This document shows, piece by piece, positions 8,163 through 18,465 of a stretch of 64,000 nucleotides of DNA. Within the stretch, counting starts at the first letter, position 1; every line of letters starts with the position of its first letter. A program made the translations under genes and the position numbers. This stretch comes from Streptomyces mobaraensis NBRC 13819 = DSM 40847. GTDB lineage: Bacteria; Actinomycetota; Actinomycetes; Streptomycetales; Streptomycetaceae. The notes beneath the pieces were generated by a model. The model was not told where the DNA came from and made no database searches. It saw nothing but the letters and a program-made list of their open reading frames with translations. The stretch covers positions 4,117,501 to 4,181,500 of the forward strand of contig NZ_CP072827.1 in assembly GCF_017916255.1 (NCBI RefSeq), in the 5' to 3' direction.

Positions 8163-9139
8163 CAGATCATCACTCCGGGCCGTGTCGTCGTGCCGTCGGC
8201 ATACAGGTGGTCCAGCGCCTCGTGGGGCTCGGGGGCCCGGCCCGCGCGGGCGAACTCCACGGCCTCGTCGATGAGCGCGGTGATCTCGGCGTCGACCGTG
8301 CGGACGGTCGCGGCGTCCACCCGGGTGCTCTGGGTGCGCAGCGGGTCGCGGGCCCGCCAGTCGCCGACCTCGGCGTCGTCCCGGTAGTTGAGCGCCACCT
8401 GCTCCTCGTAGGAGTGGTGGCCGTGGAACCGGTACGTCCGGCACTCCAGGTAGGCCGGGCCGCCGCCCGCGCGGCAGCGCTCGACGGCCTGGGCGGCCGC
8501 GTCGGCGACGGCCTCGGCGTCCATCCCGTCCACCGCGCGCGCCGCCAGGCCGAACGCGGCCGCCCGCTCCACCGGGTCGCCGGCCAGCGCCCGGCCGACC
8601 GGCAGGCTGGTCGCGTAGCCGTTGTTCTCGCAGACGAACACCACCGGGAGCCGCCACAGGGCCGCGAGGTTGAACGCCTCCAGCACCACGCCCTGGCTGA
8701 GCGCGCCGTCGCCGAAGAAGGCGACCGCCACCCGGTCCTCGCCGCGCTGCTGGAAGGACCAGGCCGCGCCGGCGGCGATGGGCGCACCCGCGCCGACGAT
8801 GCCGTTGGCGCCGTAGACGCCGAGGCCGACGTCGGCGGCGTGCATCGAGCCGCCGCGGCCCCGGTTGAGGCCGTCGGTGGTGCCGAGCAGCTCGGCCAGC
8901 ATCCGCTTGGGGTCGGCCCCCTTGGCGAGGACGTGGCCGTGCCCGCGGTGGGTGCTGGCGACGACGTCGTCCTTGGTGAGCGCCGCGCAGACGCCGGCGG
9001 CCACCGCCTCCTGGCCGATGTAGGGGTGGATGCCGCCGACGATCTCGCCGGTGAGCGACATCGCCAGGCAGCGTTCCTCGAATTCTCTGATCAGGCGCAT
9101 CGTCCGGTAGAGCCGGACGGCACGTGACTCGGCGCCCAT
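8162..9139 (-). CDS. aviB1: Pyruvate dehydrogenase-like E1 component, alpha subunit (AviB1-type)
   Basis: A 325-aa alpha subunit. The thiamine-diphosphate motif runs from GDG (143-145) to NN (172-173), and GGSMH near 97-100 and YRFHGHH are conserved in E1 alpha proteins. ATG 9139 is preferred because GAAGGGGG sits about 8 bases upstream. ATG 9166 lies within a 17-bp tandem duplication and lacks a ribosome binding site. It pairs with the beta subunit directly downstream (TGATG junction). The inferred role is acyl-branch formation on a cluster sugar rather than central metabolism. Confidence 0.85.
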   Translation of the reverse strand: MGAESRAVRLYRTMRLIREFEERCLAMSLTGEIVGGIHPYIGQEAVAAGVCAALTKDDVVASTHRGHGHVLAKGADPKRMLAELLGTTDGLNRGRGGSMHAADVGLGVYGANGIVGAGAPIAAGAAWSFQQRGEDRVAVAFFGDGALSQGVVLEAFNLAALWRLPVVFVCENNGYATSLPVGRALAGDPVERAAAFGLAARAVDGMDAEAVADAAAQAVERCRAGGGPAYLECRTYRFHGHHSYEEQVALNYRDDAEVGDWRARDPLRTQSTRVDAATVRTVDAEITALIDEAVEFARAGRAPEPHEALDHLYADGTTTRPGVMI

Positions 9140-9160
9140 CGCCGGTCCCCCTTCTCTCGT

Positions 9161-9194
9161 GGTCATCGGCTGAGCGTGGTCATCGGCTGAGCGT
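9161..9194. repeat. 17-bp perfect tandem duplication at the permease stop codon
   Basis: The 17-bp unit GGTCATCGGCTGAGCGT occurs at 9161-9177 and again at 9178-9194. The second copy is the last codons and stop of the ABC permease gene. The first copy is the gap to the E1 alpha gene and creates a second, probably false, ATG at 9166. Confidence 0.9.
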
Positions 9195-9977
9195 CCGGTA
9201 GCGGCGCACCGACAGCGGCATGAAGATCACGAGCAGCAGTACGGGCCAGGCGACGGCCAGGGCCACGGCGTGGTCGGTGACCCAGGAGTCGCCTCCGACG
9301 CCCGGGTTGCCGAACAGCTCACGGCAGGCGGACACCGTGGACGACAGCGGGTTCCACTCCGCGATGTGGCCCAGCCAGCCGGGCATCTTCTCGGGCGATA
9401 CGAAGGTGTTCGCCAGCATCGTCAGGGGCAGGAGCGGCACGTACGCCGCGCCCGCGGCGTCCGGGGGCAGCAGCAGGCCCAGGTAGATCCCGACCCAGAT
9501 GAGCGAGTAGCGCCAGAGCAGCAGCAGGCCGAGCGCGGCCAGCGCCTTGCCGGGGCCCTCGTGCCAGCGCCAGCCGACCAGCAGTCCGCAGACGAGGAGG
9601 ATCGTCAGCTCGATCAGCGAGCTGAACATGTCGGCGAAGCTGCGGCCCAGGGCGACGCCCGACTGGGCCATCGGCATCGAGCGGAACCGGTCGGTCACCC
9701 CCCGGGAGACCGCGCTGGTGACGGCCAGCATGCTGGTCACGACGCCGAACATCATCGCCTGCCCGAACAGGCCCGGCATCAGGAAGGCGCGGTAGTCCCC
9801 GCCGCCCTCGACCGACATGGCGCTGCCGAAGACGTAGCCGAAGACCACCGTCATGATCGGGAACATCATGCAGTAGAAGATGAGTCCGGGGTTGCGGCGC
9901 CAGTTGATCATGTTGGCGCGGCCGACCACCCAGCCATCGGTGACGGCCCACCGGGCCCTTCCCAGCGCGGCCATCAT
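9180..9977 (-). CDS. aviABC2: ABC-2 type transporter permease (DrrB/AviABC2-like)
   Basis: A 265-aa membrane protein with about six hydrophobic segments (for example IFYCMMFPIMTVVFGYVFGS and LIELTILLVCGLLVGW) and the ABC-2 signature region around residues 195-225. With the ATPase encoded just upstream it should form a DrrAB-type exporter that pumps the finished antibiotic out and adds to self-resistance. ATG 9977 overlaps the ATPase stop (ATGA). A second ATG follows immediately at 9974. Its last codons are duplicated in the downstream gap. Gene name by homology to the avilamycin exporter. Confidence 0.85.
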   Translation of the reverse strand: MMAALGRARWAVTDGWVVGRANMINWRRNPGLIFYCMMFPIMTVVFGYVFGSAMSVEGGGDYRAFLMPGLFGQAMMFGVVTSMLAVTSAVSRGVTDRFRSMPMAQSGVALGRSFADMFSSLIELTILLVCGLLVGWRWHEGPGKALAALGLLLLWRYSLIWVGIYLGLLLPPDAAGAAYVPLLPLTMLANTFVSPEKMPGWLGHIAEWNPLSSTVSACRELFGNPGVGGDSWVTDHAVALAVAWPVLLLVIFMPLSVRRYRTLSR

Positions 9978-10945
9978 CCGACCGGCTCCTTCCTTCGACC
10001 GGCACGGTTGGTCACGTGCAGGAACACGTCGTCGAGCGTCGGGCGGCGCAGCGACACGTCCGCCACCTCGTGGCCGCGGTCGCGCAGCGTCCCCACGATC
10101 TCCACGAGGTCCCCGACCCGGTCCCGTACCGCCGCGTCGACGCGGCGGGTGTCGGCGTCCACCTCGGGCTCGGTGTCCGTGAGGCGGGCGACCTCGGCCG
10201 CGGCGGCCGCGAGGTCCGCGCCGGGGGCCAGGGTCACCACGATCCGGTCGCCGCCGACGAGGGACTTCAGGGTCTCGGGCGTGCCCTCGACGACCCCGCG
10301 TCCCGAGTCGATGACCGAGATGTGGTCGGCGAGCCGGTCGGCCTCCTCCAGGTACTGCGTGGTGAGGAGCACGGTCGTGCCCTGGTCGACCATCGAACGG
10401 ACCATCTTCCAGACCTCGTTGCGGTTGCGCGGGTCGAGGCCGGTGGTGGGCTCGTCCAGGAAGAGGACCTTGGGGACGGTGAAGAACCCGGCGGCCAGGT
10501 CGAGCCGGCGCCGCATACCGCCCGAGTAGTGCTTGAGCCGCTTGTCGGCGGCGTCCGTCAGGTCGAACTGCTCCAGCAGCTCGTCCGCGCGGCGCCGGGC
10601 CTCCTTGCGGCCCACGTGGTACAGGCGGCCCCACATCTCCAGGTTCTCGCGGCCGGTCAGGATCTCCTCGACCGCCGGGTACTGGCCGGTGACCCCGATG
10701 TTCCGGCGCACCTCGGCGGGCTCGCGGGACACGTCGTGGCCGGCCACCACGGCCCGGCCGCCGTCCGGCTTGAGCAGGGTGCTGAGGATGCGCACCGCGG
10801 TCGTCTTGCCCGCGCCGTTGGGGCCGAGCAGGGCGCAGACGGTGCCCTCGGGCACGACGAGGTCGAACCCGTCCAGCGCCGTCCCGGTCGGGTAGGTCTT
10901 GCGCAGGCCCTCGGCGACCAGGGCGGCGTTCGCCGACCCGCTCAT
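9974..10945 (-). CDS. aviABC1: ABC transporter ATP-binding protein (DrrA/AviABC1-like)
   Basis: A 323-aa ATPase. Walker A is GPNGAGKTT, the signature is YSGGMRRRLDLA, and Walker B is VLFLDEPTTGLD. The C-terminal 100 residues carry the RPTLDDVFLHVT motif common in DrrA-type drug-export ATPases. ATG 10945 overlaps the TGA of the radical SAM gene (ATGA) with GGAGGA just upstream. It is co-transcribed with the permease and gives a two-component exporter. A longer frame upstream is only a shadow of the radical SAM gene. Confidence 0.88.
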   Translation of the reverse strand: MSGSANAALVAEGLRKTYPTGTALDGFDLVVPEGTVCALLGPNGAGKTTAVRILSTLLKPDGGRAVVAGHDVSREPAEVRRNIGVTGQYPAVEEILTGRENLEMWGRLYHVGRKEARRRADELLEQFDLTDAADKRLKHYSGGMRRRLDLAAGFFTVPKVLFLDEPTTGLDPRNRNEVWKMVRSMVDQGTTVLLTTQYLEEADRLADHISVIDSGRGVVEGTPETLKSLVGGDRIVVTLAPGADLAAAAAEVARLTDTEPEVDADTRRVDAAVRDRVGDLVEIVGTLRDRGHEVADVSLRRPTLDDVFLHVTNRAGRRKEPVG

Positions 10946-12132
10946 GCTCCTCCTTCGGAGATCAGTTGGGACGGGTCGGCGGCGTTCATGAACGCGCTCA
11001 GCGCCCGCAGGTGCTTGGCGGGCTTGGCCCAGTCCAGGCTGTCGCACCACTCGGCCAGGTCGGCCAGCTCGACGGTCGCCCGCCGCTTCTCCTCGTCCGG
11101 GAGGTTGGCGACGGAGTAGTCGTCGGGCCACTGCACGACGTTGGCGAGGTCCGCGTCGAGGCCCTCCTCGCGGGCGAAGTGCAGCAGGTCCCGCAGCCCC
11201 CACAGGTTGAGCCGCTGGGGCGCGACCTGGAGCCAGAGGTTCACCTCGGTCTTGGCCCGGCGGACGTTGGCGACGAACACGTCCCATTTCGCGGGCTGCC
11301 GGATGCGCTCGAAGACCTCGCCGACGCCGTCGCAGGAGGCGCCGATCCCGACGCTCTTGAAGTGCGGGAAGCGGTCGAAGACCTTCTCCGGGAGCACCGT
11401 GAGGTTGGAGTTGTAGACGATGTCGACGTTGCCCGCGTTGCCGGTCTCGATCAGCAGGTCGAGCATCGCGAAGTGGCCCGGCTGCATGAACGGTTCACCG
11501 CCGGCGAAGTACAGCCGGCGGATGAGGTGGGCGTTCTCGCGGAGCGTCGCCCACAGCTCCTCGTCCTCGCGGTACGGGTCGATCACCGCGGACGACCACG
11601 ACGGCCGCTTCTTGGCGCCCCAGCCGGAGCTGACCGGGTAGGCGCACATCACGCACCGCAGGTTGCAGGTGTTGCCGAACCGGATGTCCAGGAAGAACGG
11701 GAACTCGTCGAACGAGCCGTCGGGGGCGGTCCGTTCGGCCAGGTCGGCGAAGTCCACCGTGTCGGCGAACCGCTCGTTGATGCTCTGCCGGTACGAGGTC
11801 GCGCCCCGGTCCTCGCGGTGGTAGCAGTAGTCGCACGCGGACACCCGCTCGCCGGCCAGCATCTTCAGCCGGGTGCGCCGCATGTTGGGGCTGTTGAACG
11901 CCTCCGTCAGCCCGCGTACCTCGTCCGGGTTGTCCTTGGCGTAGCGGGAGTTGGGCGCGCAGCCGACGGCGTCGGCGTTGAGCTTGAAGACCGGCTCGTC
12001 CACGGACTCGTACAGCTCGTTGTGGTACATGGAGTCGTCCACGCAGCACCGGCCGTAGACGCCGTCGATGGAGGCGCACATGTGGATCCACGGCAGCACG
12101 CACATGGTGGGGCTGGGCGGGGGCTGGGTCAT
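10942..12132 (-). CDS. Radical SAM protein with SPASM/twitch-like Cys-rich regions (AviX12-like)
   Basis: A 396-aa radical S-adenosylmethionine enzyme. CNLRCVMC (Cys156, 160, 163) is the CxxxCxxC site for the 4Fe-4S cluster, and FAGGEP near 212 helps bind SAM. The N-terminal CVLPWIHMCASIDGVYGRCC and the CDYCYHRED segment (about 100-107) are extra cysteine regions of the twitch-type group. In avilamycin, AviX12 is a radical SAM enzyme that epimerises a sugar (glucose to mannose configuration) in the assembled chain. This gene is the natural counterpart. ATG 12132 overlaps the preceding methyltransferase stop (ATGA). The AviX12 assignment is by family and context. Confidence 0.78.
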   Translation of the reverse strand: MTQPPPSPTMCVLPWIHMCASIDGVYGRCCVDDSMYHNELYESVDEPVFKLNADAVGCAPNSRYAKDNPDEVRGLTEAFNSPNMRRTRLKMLAGERVSACDYCYHREDRGATSYRQSINERFADTVDFADLAERTAPDGSFDEFPFFLDIRFGNTCNLRCVMCAYPVSSGWGAKKRPSWSSAVIDPYREDEELWATLRENAHLIRRLYFAGGEPFMQPGHFAMLDLLIETGNAGNVDIVYNSNLTVLPEKVFDRFPHFKSVGIGASCDGVGEVFERIRQPAKWDVFVANVRRAKTEVNLWLQVAPQRLNLWGLRDLLHFAREEGLDADLANVVQWPDDYSVANLPDEEKRRATVELADLAEWCDSLDWAKPAKHLRALSAFMNAADPSQLISEGGA

Positions 12133-12962
12133 TTCGCGTCCCTCTCCGGCGTCTCCGGTGCGCTCGGCTTGGTGGCGGTCAGCAGGATGTCCAGGTAGAA
12201 GGGCTCGGCCGGGCCCTCGACGCGTCCCAGACCGCCGAAGACGCGGTCCAGGTAGTCGTCGACGAGGCGCGGGCGCAGCCGGTCGGCCAGCGTCAGGGTG
12301 CGCAGCAGCAGTCCCACCGGCCCGCCGGCCGGCCAGCCGTGCTGCCGGCCGTGGTAGCGCAGCAGGAGCAGCAGGCCGCGGGGGCCGCAGGTGAGCTTGA
12401 CCGCGCGGTCCACCGTGAACCCGGACCGCTCGGCCTGGGCCGCGAGCCCGTCGGCCGTCCAGCGCCACAGGTCCTGGCCGCCGTGCTCCTCCCACACCCC
12501 GTGCGTGGACAGCACCAGCTTGCCGCCGGGCCGCAGCAGCCGGAGGGCCTCCCGCAGGTGGGTGTCCGGGTCCGTCACGTGCTCCAGGACCTGGGTGGAG
12601 AGGATCCCGTCGAACGAGCCGTCCGGCAGGGCGCTCAGGCCGTCCGCGTCCAGCTCGTGGTCGGCGGTCAGGTCCTCGCCGCCGCGCATCTCGGCGGTCT
12701 CCAGCTCGGCGCCCGGGAGCAGGCCGCGGTAGGGCGACGTGCCGGCGCCGAAGTCGAGCCAGCGGCCGGACGCCCCGCGGAGCTCCTCGGCCAGCGCGTC
12801 GCGGAGGTCGAGCAGGTGGGCGTAGGCCCAGTCGCCGGGGCGCGGGTCGGTCCGCTCGCGGTAGCGCTCGGCGACGATCTCGTCGTGGGTGGGTTCGCGG
12901 CGCGGGCGGGCCGGGGCTCCGGTGAGGGCCCCCACCAGCGGCAGCCGGTTCAGCAGGCTCAC
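12129..12962 (-). CDS. Class I SAM-dependent methyltransferase
   Basis: A 277-aa methyltransferase. The SAM-binding motif WLDFGAGTSPYRGLL and the post-I region with DGSFDGILSTQVLEHV are clear, followed by LLRPGGKLVLSTHG. GTG 12962 overlaps the TGA of the upstream oxygenase (GTGA). The neighbouring GTG at 12965 is equally readable. It lies between an oxygenase and the radical SAM gene in a fully overlapping stretch, so these are made together. It probably O-methylates a sugar. The position methylated is unknown. Confidence 0.8.
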   Translation of the reverse strand: MSLLNRLPLVGALTGAPARPRREPTHDEIVAERYRERTDPRPGDWAYAHLLDLRDALAEELRGASGRWLDFGAGTSPYRGLLPGAELETAEMRGGEDLTADHELDADGLSALPDGSFDGILSTQVLEHVTDPDTHLREALRLLRPGGKLVLSTHGVWEEHGGQDLWRWTADGLAAQAERSGFTVDRAVKLTCGPRGLLLLLRYHGRQHGWPAGGPVGLLLRTLTLADRLRPRLVDDYLDRVFGGLGRVEGPAEPFYLDILLTATKPSAPETPERDAK

Positions 12963-13903
12963 CACCGCCAGTACTCCTCGTGCGGGAACCGCAGGCCGGA
13001 GATGGCGGGGGACTCGTCCCACAGCCGGTACTGCTCCGCCGGGCGGTACGCGAAGGGCTCCTCGCCCCGGTGCTCCTCGGCCGCGGCCCGCTGCTCCAGG
13101 CAGGAGCGCAGCACCTGCTGCTTGAGCCCCACGTACTCGGGGGTGTGCGGGCCGAGTTGGCGCTCCACCTCGCCGGGCCGGTACTCGTAGTAGACGACCC
13201 GGCGCTGCTTGCCGACCACCGCGGGGGCGCCGTGCAGGGTGAGGATGTTGTGGAACAGGGCGTCGCCCGGCTCCATCACGGCGGGGACTGCCCCGGTCGT
13301 GTCCCACTCGGTGGCGTTCATCCGGTCGGCGGTCTCGGTGATCCGCTCGTCGTCCCAGTAGTTGGACTGCGGGATGGCCCAGACGCAGTTGTCCTCGGGC
13401 GCCGGGTCCAGGTAGACGCCCACGTCGATGACCCGGCCGCCGCCGGTGACGGCGACGGCGTCGCGGTACATCTGGCCGTCGCGGTGCCAGGCCAGCCGGG
13501 GCGCGCCCGCCGGGGTCTTGAACACCATGCTGTCCCAGGTCGGGATGAAGTTGGGGCCGACCAGCGACTCCATGGCGCCCAGCAGCAGCGGGTGGCCGGC
13601 GAGCCGGGCCAGTACCGGGGACTTGTCCATGACGTACTCGATGCGGACCGGGGCAGCGTCGGGGTCGTCGGGCTCCAGCGTCCAGATGGTGTCGTGCGGG
13701 GACCGGGTGCGCCAGGCGTCGTCGATCAGGCCGGCCGCCGCCTCCTGCGCCGCCTCCAGTTCGGCGGGGGTCAGCAGGCCGCGCACGGCCAGCACGCCCT
13801 CGCGCCGGAAGGCGGTGATGTGCTCGGGGAGCAGGCCGGTCTTCCGGATGTGGCATTCGGGGACCGCGGGGGAGGGGCGGGAGGGGGCGGGTGTGTCGGT
13901 CAC
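12959..13903 (-). CDS. Fe(II)/2-oxoglutarate oxygenase, orthosomycin type
   Basis: A 314-aa PhyH-superfamily oxygenase, the longest of the three inside the cluster. H-x-D is in LAWHRDGQMY, the distal His in ILTLHGAP, and the 2-oxoglutarate Arg in GKQRRVVYYEYR. It starts with GTG at 13903, with GAGGAG about 13 bases upstream. Directly upstream is an FkbM methyltransferase. Everninomicin clusters encode a methyltransferase-oxygenase fusion (EvdMO1), so this adjacent pair may be its unfused form. A role in orthoester or methylenedioxy formation is inferred. Confidence 0.8.
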   Translation of the reverse strand: MTDTPAPSRPSPAVPECHIRKTGLLPEHITAFRREGVLAVRGLLTPAELEAAQEAAAGLIDDAWRTRSPHDTIWTLEPDDPDAAPVRIEYVMDKSPVLARLAGHPLLLGAMESLVGPNFIPTWDSMVFKTPAGAPRLAWHRDGQMYRDAVAVTGGGRVIDVGVYLDPAPEDNCVWAIPQSNYWDDERITETADRMNATEWDTTGAVPAVMEPGDALFHNILTLHGAPAVVGKQRRVVYYEYRPGEVERQLGPHTPEYVGLKQQVLRSCLEQRAAAEEHRGEEPFAYRPAEQYRLWDESPAISGLRFPHEEYWRW

Positions 13904-13913
13904 GACGGATGCA

Positions 13914-14630
13914 CTACTCCTCGTGGGAACGGGTGGGCAGGGGCCCGCGGGCGGCGACGAAGTACCACTGGGTGCGCAGCTCGGCGGCGAAGGCGGCCCG
14001 GTCGAGGCCCGGCTCCGCGGCCAGCCAGCCCGCGAGGGTGTGGATCGTGTAGCCGAGGTCGTCGACCAGCAGGGCCCACAGGTCGTCGCTGGTGGTGCCG
14101 TAGTCGCGCATCGCGTGGTCGCCGCCGTGCTCGAAGACCACGACGGGGGACTGCCGGCGCAGCAGCTCGGCCGCCCCGCGCAGGGCGCCCACCTCGCCGC
14201 CCTCCACGTCCACCTTCACCAGGTCGACGCGGGCGTCGGCCGGGACGACGTCGTCGAGGCGGACGGTGTCCACCGCGATCTCCACGAGCGTCTCGTCGGC
14301 GCGGTCGTACGGCCGGCGGCGCAGGCCGCTGTAGCCGGGATTGGAGACGACGTGGACGAAGCTGTCCCGGCCCTGGGCGTCGGCCGCGGCGGCCTGCCAC
14401 ACCGTGACCTCGGGGAAGTCCCGGCGCAGCCCCTCCGCGTAGTGCGGCAGCGGCTCGACCGCGAAGTGCCGGCCCTCGGGGGCGGCCCGGCGCATGTGCG
14501 CGAGGATCTCGCCGCCTCCGGCGCCGATGTCCAGGCAGCCGGAGTCGGGGGCGCAGACCCGCTCGATGATCTCGACGGTGAGCTCGTCGTACCACTCGTT
14601 GAGCCGGTCGACGGGTATCGGCTCAGCCAC
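13914..14630 (-). CDS. FkbM-family SAM-dependent methyltransferase
   Basis: A 238-aa protein. CLDIGAGGGEIL is the SAM-binding motif, and DLVKVDVEGGEVGAL is the diagnostic FkbM segment. FkbM enzymes are O-methyltransferases that act on sugars and polyketides. It starts at GTG 14630 with GAGAGG upstream, 42 bp after the previous methyltransferase, and ends 10 bp before the oxygenase start. The acidic C-terminus (SHEE) overlaps the oxygenase ribosome binding site. Likely a sugar O-methyltransferase of the oligosaccharide. Confidence 0.82.
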   Translation of the reverse strand: MAEPIPVDRLNEWYDELTVEIIERVCAPDSGCLDIGAGGGEILAHMRRAAPEGRHFAVEPLPHYAEGLRRDFPEVTVWQAAAADAQGRDSFVHVVSNPGYSGLRRRPYDRADETLVEIAVDTVRLDDVVPADARVDLVKVDVEGGEVGALRGAAELLRRQSPVVVFEHGGDHAMRDYGTTSDDLWALLVDDLGYTIHTLAGWLAAEPGLDRAAFAAELRTQWYFVAARGPLPTRSHEE

Positions 14631-14672
14631 CGCGGACCGTCCTCTCCGAGCGCGCGAGCGGGGTAAGGGACT

Positions 14673-15397
14673 TCACGCGGTCGCCCCTTCGTCGTCCCTG
14701 CGCAGGGTGAGGAAGCAGACGCCGCCCTGGTCCACCAGCGACCCGGGGACGGGCGTCAGCCCGGCCTCCGCCGCGAGCTTGCCGACCACGTCGCTGCCGA
14801 GCCAGGACATGAAGCCCTTCACGGCCACCGGGTGGGCGCCCGGGTAGCTCGCCACGTACTCGTGGAACTGCGGCCTGGTGACGTCGCCGAAGTCCAGGTA
14901 GTTGAAGAGGAACCGGCCGCCGGGGCGCAGCACCCGGCGGATCTCGCGCAGGTAGAGGTAGACCTCGAAGGCGTTCAGGTGGATGAACACGTTCAGCGCG
15001 AACCCGGCGTCGAACGAGGCGTCCGGCAGCCCGGCCAGGTAGTCGTTCCGAATGTGGTGGTACTCGACGTTCGGGACGCCCGCGCAGGTGGCGCGGGTCT
15101 TGTCCAGGAACGACTGGCTGACGTCCGCGCAGAGCAGGCTGTTGACCCGGGGCGCCAGCTCGCGGGCCATGACGCCCTCGCCACTGCCGATCTCGAACAG
15201 GTCGACGCCCTGGTGCAGGGACAGCGCCTCCGTCAACTGGCCGATCCGCTCGGCGCGGTCGCGCAGGTACTCGTCGCGCGGCTGGTAGCCGGCGAGCCGC
15301 ACCTGCATCCCCTCGGCGTCGTCCCACTCCCAGACGACGTTGAGGTCCTCGACGCTCCGCGGCATGCGCACGCCCTTGCCGGCCGGTGTCTCGCTGG

Positions 15398-15401
<4 letters not shown>
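14673..15401 (-). CDS. Class I SAM-dependent methyltransferase
   Basis: A 242-aa methyltransferase with LFEIGSGEGVMARELA (motif I), DASFDAGFALNVFIH and RRVLRPGGRFLFNYLDFG. ATG 15401 overlaps the TGA of the sugar dehydrogenase/decarboxylase upstream (ATGA). It may methylate a pentose or hexose unit, or the orsellinate hydroxyl. The sequence does not decide between these. Confidence 0.8.
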
Positions 15402-16407
<1,006 letters not shown>

Positions 16408-16411
<4 letters not shown>

Positions 16412-17700
16412 GCGACCCTCCGAACCTCGTTGGCGTTCCTGACGGTCTCGGCGACGTCCTCCGCCGTCAGCCCGCCGTCCGCCACCAGGCGCTCCAGCAG
16501 CCCGGCGACCGCGGCGGGCGAGGGCGCCCGCTCGACGCCGTCCCGGAGCTTCTCCGCCGCAAGGCGGTAGCGGTGGTCGAACAGCGCGCCGCGCAGCGCC
16601 TCGTCGATCTTCTCGGCGGTGGCCTCGAGGCCGGAGAGGGTCACCGTGGCGCCGGTGGGGTCGACGCGGCGGCCGCAGACCAGCGTGTCGTAGTTGAGGG
16701 CGAGGGAGAGCTGGGGGATCCCCGCCACGATGCCGTTCATGTAGCAGTTGGCGCTGCCGTGGTGGATGAGCAGGTCGCAGTAGGGGAGGATCAGCTCCAG
16801 CGGGCAGTTGCGCAGCAGCCGGACGCCGTCGGGCAGCGAGCCCAGCCGCTCCACCTGCTCCGGCGGCGCCGTGAGCACCACCTCGGCGCCCTGCGCCACC
16901 GCCGCGTCGATGGCGTGCCGCAGCGCGGGGACGTCGGAGCCGAAGATGCCCGACGCCGAGTTGCCCCAGACGACGCAGACGCGCTTGCCGCGGATCGGGC
17001 CCAGCTGCCAGGGGTCGGCCGACTGCGCGCCGTTGTACGGCACGTAGCGCATGGGCAGCCGCAGCGCGTCGCCGAGCGGCGGGATCGCCGAGTCCGGCGA
17101 GGGGTCCACCGCGTACCGGATCCGGTCGCGGCCCCAGTCGACCCCGTACTTCTCGAAGCACGACAGCGGGTCCGCCGAGACCAGGTCGAGGCCCGGCTCG
17201 GTCTCCACGGTCCCGATGAACCCGGGGGAGACGTAGACGCTGGGCACACCCCGGAGGGCGGCGACCAGGGCGCCCTCGACGGCCATGATGTCGTGCACCA
17301 CGAGGTCGGGCTTCCAGTGGTCGCCGAAGCTCACCGCGTTGTCGTAGCTGCGCTGCACCGCGTCGATCGACTTCTGCCAGAAGTCCCGCAGGTCGGAGGC
17401 GTCGAAGTCGTTGAGCGACTCCATCGGCTCCCCGGTGAACGGGTGCAGCGGCAGCGGCCGCGGGCCGGACTGCGGCGGCGTGTACATGGCCTGCACGTAG
17501 AACGCCAGCCGCGCGCTCTCCATCATGTCCGGCGCGTCCAGCACCGGGACCGGCATCAGGCCGGCCGCGGCGACCCCGCGCACCTGCGACGGCGGGCACG
17601 CCACGCGGATCTCGTGCCCCGCGCCGCGCAGCGCCCAGGCCAGGGGCACCATGCACATGTAATGTCCCGCCCAGTTCGAGGCGGTGAACATAATCCTCAT
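16408..17700 (-). CDS. Glycosyltransferase, GT1 family (antibiotic-type, DesVII/EryCIII-like)
   Basis: A 430-aa GT-B glycosyltransferase of the actinobacterial antibiotic group. It has an N-terminal MFTASNWAGHYMCMVPLAWALRGAGHE-type start, the central VCVVWGNSASG, and a C-terminal LIHHGSANCYMNGIVAGIPQ that replaces the usual HHGG-x-GT donor-binding motif. It presumably adds a deoxysugar, perhaps the first sugar next to the aromatic ester. It ends in a GTGA overlap with the UXS-like gene. It is the longest of the five glycosyltransferases. Confidence 0.85.
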
Positions 17701-17747
17701 CCGAAAGACTCCCTGACCTGCCGTTCGATGTCTGCCTGGCCTGCGGC

Positions 17748-18419
17748 TCAGGGCGCCGGCGGTGCGGCCGGGTCGGCGTACTCGATGACGATGGTCCGCC
17801 GCCAGCGGCCGCCGGCGTTCGGGCCGGAACCGTGGACGAGCCGGACGTCGTGCACCACCACGTCGCCCTGGCTCACCGGGACCTGGACGACGGGCCCGGC
17901 GGCGCGGACCTCCGCCACCACGGCGTCGTCGGGGAGCAGGTGCGACCCCGGGACCGCCGTCAGGCAGCCGTTCTCCGGGCTCGCGTCGTCCAGGCAGATG
18001 CTCAGGTTGCAGACCGTGCGCGGGCCGACGTTGACGCGGTCGCGGTGCCAGGGCACCTCGGCGGCCCGGTACGGCTCCTTGAGGACGAGCGCGTAGGCGG
18101 TGGGGACGACCGGACCGTCCACGAACGCGGACGCCAGCGCGGCCAGCTCCTCGCGGTGCAGCAGGTCCCGCTCCGGCGCCCAGTCCTGCTTCTCCAGGTT
18201 GTGCACGCGGTAGAGGACGGGGCGCTCGTCACCCTCGACGGGGAAGTTCCAGTAGTCGTCGGAACGCAGGCCCTCGTCGGTGAAGCGGGCGATGAGCCGC
18301 TCGGCTCCCGCCTTGAGGCGCCCGATCGCGTCCGGGTCGAGGACCGGGCCCGCGTTCGCGAAGCCGTCCCGCCGGAACCGCTCGATCGCCTCGGCGCGGT
18401 CGTGTGTCGCCGTGGTCAT
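17748..18419 (-). CDS. Fe(II)/2-oxoglutarate oxygenase, orthosomycin type
   Basis: A 223-aa PhyH-superfamily oxygenase. H-x-D is in VPWHRDRVN, the distal His in VVHDVRLVHGSGPN, and the 2-oxoglutarate Arg in RWRRTIVIEY. ATG 18419 is chosen because AAAGGGAG lies at a workable distance. GTG 18431 would sit directly on that ribosome binding site. It is the third oxygenase inside the cluster, matching the three (AviO1-3, or EvdO1, EvdO2 and EvdMO1) of known orthosomycin pathways. Confidence 0.78.
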   Translation of the reverse strand: MTTATHDRAEAIERFRRDGFANAGPVLDPDAIGRLKAGAERLIARFTDEGLRSDDYWNFPVEGDERPVLYRVHNLEKQDWAPERDLLHREELAALASAFVDGPVVPTAYALVLKEPYRAAEVPWHRDRVNVGPRTVCNLSICLDDASPENGCLTAVPGSHLLPDDAVVAEVRAAGPVVQVPVSQGDVVVHDVRLVHGSGPNAGGRWRRTIVIEYADPAAPPAP

Positions 18420-18465
18420 GGGGTCATCCACTCCCTTTCGGTCCCTTCGCCTCGTCCTCGTCGTG

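Noticed and set aside
7200..9139. Primary-metabolism pyruvate or branched-chain dehydrogenase operon
   Set aside because: No E2 (lipoyl acyltransferase) or E3 gene nearby, and the pair is embedded among sugar and glycosyltransferase genes, as AviB1/AviB2 are.
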